A stretch of DNA of 64,000 nt from NCBI GenBank assembly GCA_031285565.1, contig JAITVY010000060.1, positions 25,533-89,532 of the forward strand. Direction: 5' to 3'. Shown piece after piece: positions 44,259 through 51,509 of this stretch. The DNA is from Tannerella sp. (GTDB lineage Bacteria > Bacteroidota > Bacteroidia > Bacteroidales > Tannerellaceae). How positions within the stretch are numbered: the first letter of the stretch is position 1; each line of letters begins with the position of its first letter. Made by a program: the position numbers and the translations under genes. Under the pieces are notes generated by a model. The model did no database searches. It saw only the letters and a list, made by a program, of their open reading frames with translations, and was not told the origin of the DNA.

Positions 44259-46640
44259 TTATTCTGTTTTGATTGATTTCACCGGATTGTTGATAGCCGT
44301 TTTTATTGAAAGAGAGCTTACAGTCAGTAAGGCGATCAGGGTAATGAGGAGTGCGACTCCTGCAAAAATATCCCAGGTGAGTACGATCCGGTAGGCATAA
44401 TCTTTAAGATATTCATGTGCTATATAAACGGAAACAGGGATACCTATTATAAATGATATAAGCAGGAGAATTACATATGATTTACCCAGCAGTACCAGAA
44501 TATCGGTTGTTTTAGCTCCGAGTACTTTACGCACACCGATTTCTTTGGTACGTTGCTCGGCAGAAAAAGCGCTTAGCCCCAGCAGTCCCAGACTGGATAT
44601 AAAAATGGCTAATGCTGCAAACAGGGCAGATAGTTTTTCTATCAGGCTTTCGTCTTCAAACATTTCTTCGAAGCGATTGGTCATCAGGATCGGTTCAAAA
44701 TTATGATAAGGCGTAAATGTTTGCAGGATAGCCTGAATCCGTCCGATTGCTTCAAACATGTCTACTCCCTGCTTTGGGCGGACAAACAAATAGGAAGCTC
44801 TTTCGGGATCATGGACAAAAATAGCTGGGCTGGCCTCTGTTGCATAGGGATTCCCAAAGATAAAGTCTTTTATGATGCCGGTTATCTCCCATTTCCAGTC
44901 AGAATGCTGACTTATTTTTCCTCCTACACGCCCTTCTTCTCCCATTCGTTTAGCCAGCGTTTCATTGATAAGTACCCTTTTTCTCCCTTCACTGTCTTTT
45001 TTTATAGGGTCGATATCTGTCCCGTCAACCAGTTGAATGCCGGCAGCATCCAATAACCCTTCGGATGCAAAAAAGTATGCAATTGAGGTATCGTCATTCG
45101 GGTCTTTCCCATTCCAATACCATGGACTGGCCCATATATTTGCCTGTAAAAGTATACTGGCTGAAAAACCACTGCTTTTTACCAGGCCTGTATTCTGCAA
45201 TTCATTTAATACGGCTGTATATGAATCGCGTAGTTCATTGGTTACCGGAAAGATTACCAGATTTTCCTTTTCAATGCCGATATCCCTGTTTTGTGCTAAT
45301 CGTATCTGGAGGAATATGACATATGTAGTGCATATAAGTATAAATGCCATTGTGAATTGGAAGATTACCAGTCCTTTCCGGATCCATGCAGCCTGTCCCC
45401 CTCTACCTGCCTTTTGCATTTTTAAGGTAGTGACGGGATTGAAAGAGGATAAGTATAGTGCCGGATAGCTTCCGGCTGTAAATGTGCAAAACAGTCCGAT
45501 TGCAATGAGTCCGATTGTAATAAACGGGTTCGTGAAGTCTAAAGACAGTTTGGTTTCGATCAGACTGTTAAAAAGAGGAAGGCATATCCAGATTAATACT
45601 ATCGACAATAGGAGGGCAATCCCAGTTATTAATCCTGATTCTGTAATGAACTGCCGGACCAGGTGTATCCTTTTTGTGCCGAATGTTTTCCTCATGCCTA
45701 CTTCTAATGCCCGTTTCTGGGAGCGGGCTGTCGATAGGTTCATGAAGTTGATACAGGCAATCAGGAGGATAAGTATCCCAATCAGGAAGAAAAGGTGTAC
45801 GGTTTTTATATACCCTTCTCCTGTTTCTACTCCATTGCTGAATTTACCATATAATAAAACGCGGTTGAGTGGATATAAGAAATTGTATGTTTTTTCATAG
45901 GTGGTTCCGGCTTTCTGGAAAGGCAATACCCTTAGCTTTTCATTTAGTCTGTCGAGATCGGCATGTGGTCCCGGTTCTACATAGATTTCTATCCATGAAG
46001 TACCCCACTCGTTTACAGTAAATTTTTCTGATACATCCTGAAACAGGATGCGGAAAGGTATTAGCCATTCAAACTGGAAAGAAGTATTATGCGGTAGATC
46101 CTGAAATACTCCTGAAATCTCATATAGCCTACCTTCATTGATAAGGCCTTTACCTATAGGATCATTTGTGCCATATATTTTTTGTGCCATGGATTGGCTG
46201 ATCATGATCGAATTGAATGACTCAAAAACAGAAGGGGTGGATCCGTTGATTAGTTTCATTCCGATCATCTCCAAAAGTGTTGAATCAGCATATGCTCCTT
46301 TTTCTTTAAAGGAATGAGTGGTATTTTCCGGGGTAAAAATCAATTCTCCCTGTGTATACCTTGTGACACGTTTGACTTCAGGAAAATCTTCTTCCAATGC
46401 TATTGCCAGCGGGTTGCTTGTCCTGAAATTTGAATAAATTTCTCCTGACGAGTTTTCATTATGTACACCTGCTATATAAATATTGCCGGAATTGGGTATT
46501 ACTTTATTGAAATTTACTTTACTTTCTGCCCAGAGGAAGATGAGAGCCGCTGCAGTTATCCCGATGGTCAACCCGGCAATGTTCAGCAAGCTATATGTTT
46601 TATTCCGGAAAACAATCCGGAGGGACTTCTTTATATTCAC
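44259..46640 (-). CDS. MacB/FtsX-type ABC permease, tandem copy 2
   Basis: 793 residues with the same layout as copy 1; the first 40 residues and the last 130 are nearly identical, while the periplasmic regions (about 55-270 and 450-650) have diverged. The pattern suggests a tandem duplication followed by change in the ligand-facing parts or conversion of the membrane parts. Second gene of the operon that starts with the ATPase at 46702-47412. Confidence 0.88.
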   Translation of the reverse strand: MNIKKSLRIVFRNKTYSLLNIAGLTIGITAAALIFLWAESKVNFNKVIPNSGNIYIAGVHNENSSGEIYSNFRTSNPLAIALEEDFPEVKRVTRYTQGELIFTPENTTHSFKEKGAYADSTLLEMIGMKLINGSTPSVFESFNSIMISQSMAQKIYGTNDPIGKGLINEGRLYEISGVFQDLPHNTSFQFEWLIPFRILFQDVSEKFTVNEWGTSWIEIYVEPGPHADLDRLNEKLRVLPFQKAGTTYEKTYNFLYPLNRVLLYGKFSNGVETGEGYIKTVHLFFLIGILILLIACINFMNLSTARSQKRALEVGMRKTFGTKRIHLVRQFITESGLITGIALLLSIVLIWICLPLFNSLIETKLSLDFTNPFITIGLIAIGLFCTFTAGSYPALYLSSFNPVTTLKMQKAGRGGQAAWIRKGLVIFQFTMAFILICTTYVIFLQIRLAQNRDIGIEKENLVIFPVTNELRDSYTAVLNELQNTGLVKSSGFSASILLQANIWASPWYWNGKDPNDDTSIAYFFASEGLLDAAGIQLVDGTDIDPIKKDSEGRKRVLINETLAKRMGEEGRVGGKISQHSDWKWEITGIIKDFIFGNPYATEASPAIFVHDPERASYLFVRPKQGVDMFEAIGRIQAILQTFTPYHNFEPILMTNRFEEMFEDESLIEKLSALFAALAIFISSLGLLGLSAFSAEQRTKEIGVRKVLGAKTTDILVLLGKSYVILLLISFIIGIPVSVYIAHEYLKDYAYRIVLTWDIFAGVALLITLIALLTVSSLSIKTAINNPVKSIKTE

Positions 46641-46701
46641 GGATATTAATTGTTAATTATTAATTGAGAACCATTCATGTTGGCGGACTTATTGTTATTA
46701 G

Positions 46702-47412
46702 TCAATGATTATTGGCTGTATATGCGAGTTCTTTCAGGAAATTTTCCGTAACCGGTTTTCCGTCGAGCATATGAATAATGCGATGACTGTAGCGGGCATC
46801 ATGTTCGCTATGAGTAACCATAATGATTGTGGTTCCCGCATCGTTGAGCGTAGTCAACAGGTCCATGACTTCGACTCCGTTTTTACTATCGAGATTTCCG
46901 GTTGGTTCGTCTGCAAGAATTAGTTTTGGTTCGTTTACGATGGCACGTGCTATGGCTACCCGCTGTTGCTGTCCTCCGGAGAGTTGAGAGGGGAAGTGGT
47001 TACGCCGGTGGCTGAGTTGAACACTTTTCAATGCATTTTCAACTCTTCTTTTTCTTTCAGATGCTTTTATCCCGCTATATTCAAGAGGTAATTCTACGTT
47101 TTCGAACGCCGTAAGCTCGTTAATCAGGTAGAAGTTCTGAAAGACAAAGCCGATGTTTTCTTTTCGCAAATCGCATCGTTTGTTTTCATTTAACAGGGTG
47201 ACTTCGATGTTATTAAAAAGATAAGAGCCGGAGGATGGCTCATCAAGTAACCCCAGTATATTCAGGAGGGTCGATTTGCCACATCCTGATGGCCCCATGA
47301 CGGCTACAAATTCGTGTTCTTTTATATGCAACGACATGTTATCGAGTGCGATTGTCTGAATTTCATCCGCTTGATAAATTTTTCTTAAATCATTAATTTT
47401 AATCATAATCAT
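46702..47412 (-). CDS. ABC transporter ATPase (LolD/MacB type)
   Basis: 236 residues. Walker [10 protein letters not shown] (about 41-49), Q-loop FQNFYLINE, signature [15 protein letters not shown], Walker [14 protein letters not shown]-loop VTHSEHDA. The sequence is of the LolD/MacB/FtsE class that drives FtsX-like permeases. It is the first gene of an operon with two permeases and must energise them, and perhaps also the third permease at 51510-53855, which has no ATPase gene of its own. A sigma-54 type promoter lies about 135 bases upstream. Confidence 0.93.
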   Translation of the reverse strand: MIMIKINDLRKIYQADEIQTIALDNMSLHIKEHEFVAVMGPSGCGKSTLLNILGLLDEPSSGSYLFNNIEVTLLNENKRCDLRKENIGFVFQNFYLINELTAFENVELPLEYSGIKASERKRRVENALKSVQLSHRRNHFPSQLSGGQQQRVAIARAIVNEPKLILADEPTGNLDSKNGVEVMDLLTTLNDAGTTIIMVTHSEHDARYSHRIIHMLDGKPVTENFLKELAYTANNH

Positions 47413-47546
47413 TATTTATTAGAATAAATCCCTAGCCCCTAAAGGGGAATAAATCAAAGGCCAATTGAGAGTTGATAATGAAAATACAATTTATTTTTAC
47501 GTTAAGTACTTTCTAATTTTCTATCTGCTGTTCTTTTCTGAAATTA

Positions 47547-47563
47547 GCGCAAGTAGCGTGCCA
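47547..47563 (-). promoter_or_regulatory. Sigma-54 (-24/-12) promoter of the ABC operon
   Basis: Read on the minus strand: TGGCACGCTACTTGCGC. This matches the sigma-54 consensus TGGCAC-G-N4-TTGC in all fixed positions. Transcription would start near 47537, about 125 bases before the ATPase ATG. A 20-bp palindrome lies about 55-70 bases upstream of it. Confidence 0.8.
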
Positions 47564-47615
47564 ATGAAGTAAGTGCCTTTTTGTTAGCGAATTAATAAAG
47601 TATGGTGTGATTGAA

Positions 47616-47635
47616 AGTGTCCATTTGTGGACACT
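47616..47635. promoter_or_regulatory. Palindromic upstream activator site
   Basis: AGTGTCCATTTGTGGACACT: perfect 8-bp arms with a four-base centre, TGTC-N8-GACA core. Its position upstream of the sigma-54 promoter is that expected for an NtrC-type activator; the regulator encoded at 48007-49359 is the natural candidate. Confidence 0.7.
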
Positions 47636-47695
47636 GGGTGTATGTTAATGGATGATTTTCTTTCTTCTTTTTTGTCTTGCCATAAAGGTTTATTG

Positions 47696-47940
47696 TCATT
47701 TTTGGTTTGATCCAAAGGCATTGTGTGCTTCACTCGTCAGCGCTCGCTTGAAAAGCTAAAAAAACCGAACTCGCATCTTTGCTGTTTTCACAGCGAAGCA
47801 CCTACGCTCGGCATCACTCAAGCAAGCTTGGCGCTGCCCTCACTTAAACGGTGCATTCAAACAGCGGATTTTTCTTAACGGCTCTGTCGATTTACCACAC
47901 AAGGTCAAAGGTCAGTTGTTTTGGAAGCTTGTTGTTTTAT
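47696..47940 (+). repeat. Dispersed intergenic repeat, family 2, copy B
   Basis: Shares with 30681-30995 the blocks TTTGATCCAAA (with GGTTTGATCC here), TGTGCTTCACTCGTCAGCG, AAACAGCGGATTTTTCTTAACG (20 of its bases identical), CTCTGTCG, CACACAAGG and GTCAGTTGTTTTGGA. This copy has about 70 extra bases (near 47775-47850). It fills most of the 594-base gap between the ABC operon and the regulator gene. Confidence 0.8.
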
Positions 47941-47945
47941 GAAAA

Positions 47946-47976
47946 GTTGTTCTCTGAATTTTTCTTGATATATTTA
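47946..47976 (+). promoter_or_regulatory. Probable promoter of the two-component operon
   Basis: GTTG (47946-47949), 19 bases, TATATTTA (47969-47976): near matches to TTTG and TAnnTTTG. It ends 30 bases before the regulator ATG, so the regulator operon is probably read by the housekeeping sigma factor. Confidence 0.5.
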
Positions 47977-48006
47977 CAGTCTGTTCGAACCTGAAAAATA
48001 GCAGAA

Positions 48007-49359
48007 ATGAAATTACACCAGGCAAGTATACTTATTGTAGATGATGATCAGGATGTTCTGACTGCTGTTCGGTTTTTGCTAAAGCCGGAGGTAAAGGCGA
48101 TATTTACTGATGTAAATCCGGAGAATATCCGTAAGTTAATTTCAGAAAACAGTATTGATATTGTTTTGTTGGATATGAACTTTAAGAGTTCTATCAATAC
48201 AGGTAATGAGGGTTTGTTCTGGTTGAAGGAAATAAAGAAATGGAAGCCTTCCCAACCGGTTATTATGATCACGGCCTATGCTGATATCGATCTGGCAGTA
48301 AAGAGCTTGAAAGAGGGTGCTATCGATTTTATTGTAAAGCCTTGGCATAATGAGAATCTTATCAATGTTCTTACGGAAACGCTACAAAGACAGACAGCTA
48401 CTGTTTCTAATGTGAAATCTAACGAAAAGAAAGGGAATGTTGAGATTGTTGGCGCATCGAAAAGTATACAGCTATTGTTCCGTAAGTTGCAGAAGATTGC
48501 ACCTACTGATGCTAACGTATTAATATTGGGAGAAAACGGCACCGGTAAGGATCTGGTGGCCCGGTCTATTTACCAGTTATCTTTGCGGCGGGACCAGCCG
48601 TTTATAAAGGTGGATGTGGGCTCACTTACGGAAACGCTTTTTGAAAGCGAACTTTTCGGGCATAAGAAAGGCGCTTTTACGGATGCACATGAGGACCGTA
48701 CCGGGCTTATCGAGGCTGCTGACAAGGGAACGCTTTTCTTGGATGAAATCGGAAATATCACCTTGCAGCAGCAGGCTAAACTCTTGACTGTGTTGCAAAA
48801 CCGTGAGGTTACCCGTTTAGGAGCTAATACGCCTGTCGCGGTAGATATGCGCCTGATTTCAGCAACGAACCTTCCGCTTTCGAAGTTGGCTAATGAGGAT
48901 CGTTTCAGGAAGGATCTGATTTACCGGATCAATACTGTGGAGATAACCGTACCTCCCTTACGTGAGCGTGGTGAAGATATCATTCTGTTGGCAGAACACT
49001 TCCTGGAGATGTATGGAAAAAAGTATTTCAAGCAGAAGCTGCGTTTATCGGATTCGGCCAAAAAGAAGCTGATGTTATATCATTATCCCGGGAATGTACG
49101 CGAACTGCAATATACGATTGAAAGGGGGGTAATCATGGCAGATAGTTCTGTGTTAAATTCTGATGATATTACTTTTTCGCCTATAGAGCAGCAGAAAGAG
49201 GCGCTCCAGTCTATACCGACTCATAATCTGGAGGAGTTGGAAAGAACAGCGGTTGAACAGGCTCTTCAAAAGCATAACGGAAATATATCACAGGCTGCCA
49301 AGGAACTGGGATTGACCCGTGGAGCTTTGTACCGCCGGTTAGAAAAATACGGCTTATGA
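48007..49359 (+). CDS. Sigma-54-dependent response regulator (NtrC family)
   Basis: 450 residues. Receiver domain with phospho-acceptor D56 (IDIVLLDMNF), acidic VDDDQD (11-16) and K111. AAA+ domain: Walker A GENGTGKD (175-182), sigma-54 contact loop GAFTDA (222-227, Gly-to-Asp variant of GAFTGA that I recall as common in Bacteroidota), Walker B FLDEIG (244-249). A Fis-type HTH at the C-terminus (GNISQAAKELGLTRGALYRRL). It activates sigma-54 RNA polymerase, probably at the promoters at 47547-47563 and 51398-51413. Its stop overlaps the kinase ATG (ATGA). Confidence 0.94.
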   Translation: MKLHQASILIVDDDQDVLTAVRFLLKPEVKAIFTDVNPENIRKLISENSIDIVLLDMNFKSSINTGNEGLFWLKEIKKWKPSQPVIMITAYADIDLAVKSLKEGAIDFIVKPWHNENLINVLTETLQRQTATVSNVKSNEKKGNVEIVGASKSIQLLFRKLQKIAPTDANVLILGENGTGKDLVARSIYQLSLRRDQPFIKVDVGSLTETLFESELFGHKKGAFTDAHEDRTGLIEAADKGTLFLDEIGNITLQQQAKLLTVLQNREVTRLGANTPVAVDMRLISATNLPLSKLANEDRFRKDLIYRINTVEITVPPLRERGEDIILLAEHFLEMYGKKYFKQKLRLSDSAKKKLMLYHYPGNVRELQYTIERGVIMADSSVLNSDDITFSPIEQQKEALQSIPTHNLEELERTAVEQALQKHNGNISQAAKELGLTRGALYRRLEKYGL

Positions 49360-50627
49360 TGATCGGCTTGTCAATTGCAGTTGTAGTCCTTATCGTATTG
49401 CTTTTATATCAGATAGGGCGACAAAGAAGGTTGTTCCGTGACATTAGCGAGTTTGCGGAGTCTGTTGTTTATAATGATTTTTCAAGGAAATATCCGGAAA
49501 AGGGAAGGTACAAAAAGCTATACAAGCAGTTTAATGTTATTACAAATGCACTCCTGAAGCTTGCCGGTGAGAAAGAAGCTCAACAGCATTACTTGCGTGA
49601 AATGCTTGAATTGGTGGATACGGGTATCCTTGCCTACGATGTGGAAACATACGAAACACTATGGATGAATGAGGCTTTCACCGGTATGCTTAATATTCCT
49701 TCCATTAAGAATATCAACTGGCTAAAGAAGCAGAATGAAGATCTTTTTAATGAATTGCTGAATATTCCATTAAATGAAAGCATCCTGATGACTATCCATG
49801 CAGAGAAGCAAACGATAAAAACCATGACGAGCGCTTCAATTTTTCGTACTGCAGGAAGAACATACAAACTGATTGCTTTTCATAATGTAAGCGCCACGAT
49901 GGAAGATGTTGAATCGAGTGCATGGAAAGGATTGCTAAATGTTATGACACATGAAATAATGAATTCTATTGTTCCTGTTTCTTCTTTATCTGATACGCTT
50001 AAAAGGAAGGTGCATTTGTTTAAGAAAACGTCCCCTAATACATTCAATCCCGACCTGGAGGATATGGAATTTGCCCTGGAAACGATCCACAGGCGTAGTG
50101 AGGGGCTATTGCGTTTTGCAGAGAGTTACCGCAATCTAAGCCAGAAGATTGTTCCTGATATGAAATCATATAATCTTTATGAGTTGATAAGTTCTATTCA
50201 TTTTCTGATGAATCCCTCTATGGAGCAAAAGGGAATTTCTTTCAATTTTAAAACAGATGATCCGGGTGTGATGGTGAAAATGGATAGGGATCTGATAGAG
50301 CAGGTTATCATCAATTTTCTTACAAATGCCACTTATGCAGTCAGTGGGAAAGAAACCCCACAAATACATCTTTTTTCGGGTAAGGATATGGAAGGGCGTC
50401 CTTATATTACTGTGGCTGATAATGGGAGTGGCATATCGGATGATATCCGCGATAAAATCTTTATTCCTTTTTTCAGCACGAAGAAGAACGGTAACGGCAT
50501 TGGTTTAAGTATTTCCCGTGAGATTGTCAAACTGCATAACGGGAAGTTGCATATGCAGAGTCAGGTGAAGGAGGGGAGCGCTTTTACGATACTGTTTGGC
50601 CAAAATACAGAATTATCAAAGGGGTAA
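49356..50627 (+). CDS. Sensor histidine kinase partner of the NtrC-type regulator
   Basis: 423 residues. A single N-terminal membrane helix (2-20) with almost no periplasmic part, a HAMP-like/PAS-like region (about 60-180), H-box [12 protein letters not shown] (H198), N-box [12 protein letters not shown]1 VADNGSGI, F-box FFSTK and G2 GNGIGLSIS. As no external sensor domain is visible, it probably senses a cytoplasmic or membrane signal, or transporter activity. Translation is coupled to the regulator by a 4-base overlap. Confidence 0.92.
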   Translation: MMIGLSIAVVVLIVLLLYQIGRQRRLFRDISEFAESVVYNDFSRKYPEKGRYKKLYKQFNVITNALLKLAGEKEAQQHYLREMLELVDTGILAYDVETYETLWMNEAFTGMLNIPSIKNINWLKKQNEDLFNELLNIPLNESILMTIHAEKQTIKTMTSASIFRTAGRTYKLIAFHNVSATMEDVESSAWKGLLNVMTHEIMNSIVPVSSLSDTLKRKVHLFKKTSPNTFNPDLEDMEFALETIHRRSEGLLRFAESYRNLSQKIVPDMKSYNLYELISSIHFLMNPSMEQKGISFNFKTDDPGVMVKMDRDLIEQVIINFLTNATYAVSGKETPQIHLFSGKDMEGRPYITVADNGSGISDDIRDKIFIPFFSTKKNGNGIGLSISREIVKLHNGKLHMQSQVKEGSAFTILFGQNTELSKG

Positions 50628-50721
50628 TTTTCCTTTTAATAGCCCGCTATTATGCAGTAAACAATGATAAAAATCGATTAAAAAATAACGCTGAAATAAT
50701 TCACGAAAAAATTCCTGACAG

Positions 50722-51192
50722 CTACTTATGACTTTCTTTTTTATATTTCACGGTCCTGAATTTACCTTCGATCCAGAAAGTCGCTTCGATGGTTTTGAAT
50801 TTTAGTAGGCGGAATGTAGGGTCGTCTGTTCCTTTTTTGAAGAATTTTCGGTCCGTTTCATTCCAGAGCATGTCCTGCAATTCTTTATCTTCTATAAATT
50901 CGATATCTCCGATAAGCGTGACACTATCACCGCCAATATTAAAGCAAACGCTTGCCTTGGGATTATTTTCAAAATGCGTAGCTTTTCCATTCAATGCCGA
51001 GCGTTTTGATGTTATAAAATAAATGTCCTTGAAACTGTTGGCTTTCTGTTTGGTTATCGTGCAGATTCTCGGATATCCGTTTTCATTAACGGAGGCGAGT
51101 GTTACCGTAGTGCATTTTTCTAATAATAAAGATGCTTTTTGTTCGAGATCTTTTATTCTTTCTTTCTGGATTTCGCTTGCTTTCTTTTCCAT
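50722..51192 (-). CDS. Pyridoxamine 5'-phosphate oxidase-like flavin-binding protein
   Basis: 156 residues with the split-barrel FMN-binding fold of the general-stress-protein-26 kind: CTTVTLASVNENGYPRICTI near the N-terminus, then IYFITSKRSALNGKATHFENNPKASVCF and SVTLIGDIEFIEDKEL. Such small proteins bind FMN, F420 or haem; the reaction is rarely known. It stands alone on the minus strand. A full -7 box (TAAATTTG on the minus strand, 51212-51219) ends 20 bases from the ATG. Confidence 0.85.
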   Translation of the reverse strand: MEKKASEIQKERIKDLEQKASLLLEKCTTVTLASVNENGYPRICTITKQKANSFKDIYFITSKRSALNGKATHFENNPKASVCFNIGGDSVTLIGDIEFIEDKELQDMLWNETDRKFFKKGTDDPTFRLLKFKTIEATFWIEGKFRTVKYKKESHK

Positions 51193-51211
51193 TGGGCCGT
51201 TCTTTATGTTG

Positions 51212-51219
51212 CAAATTTA
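51212..51219 (-). promoter_or_regulatory. -7 box of the PNPOx-like gene
   Basis: CAAATTTA on the plus strand, TAAATTTG on the minus strand; 20 bases before the start codon of the flavin-binding protein gene. No -33 box seen. Confidence 0.5.
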
Positions 51220-51300
51220 TGGATATACGATCTATATTCATAACTCTGATATATCTTTCCGGCATGTTTAAAGGGCTGTTTCGTTACCTGTATTGAGGTT

Positions 51301-51344
51301 TATTGTCCAATAATTCGACAATAATGTCAATTTATTGGACAATA
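51301..51344. promoter_or_regulatory. Double palindromic activator site upstream of permease 3
   Basis: TATTGTCCAATAA (51301-51313) is the exact reverse complement of TTATTGGACAATA (51332-51344). Within the block are two TGTC-N9-GACA units: 51304-51320 (TATTGTC-N9-GACAATA with flanks) and 51325-51341. They resemble the 47616-47635 palindrome and lie about 55-95 bases upstream of a -24/-12-like element. Confidence 0.7.
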
Positions 51345-51397
51345 AACAGATTTGGTTGCGGATTTTAAGTTGTTAATAGTCATATTTTTGCGCGATA

Positions 51398-51413
51398 TGG
51401 CATAATTTTTGTT
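51398..51413 (+). promoter_or_regulatory. Probable sigma-54 promoter of permease 3
   Basis: TGGCATAATTTTTGTT: the TGGCA and TTG elements have the exact sigma-54 spacing; TTGT replaces TTGC. The predicted start is near 51425, 85 bases before the ATG. An alternative housekeeping -7 box (TATTTTTG, 51383-51390) lies just upstream without a -33 partner. Confidence 0.6.
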
Positions 51414-51509
51414 TTTATTAAAATATAATACGAATTAGTCGTCGAATAATCCCCAACTCCTTGAAGGGGCTTAAGAGGTTAAAGGTAAAAATAGAAAGGT
51501 AAAAGTCAT

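Noticed and set aside
45037..45900. Plus-strand frames of 138-143 residues inside permease copy 2
   Set aside because: Antisense to a conserved permease gene; similar shadows occur in copy 1.
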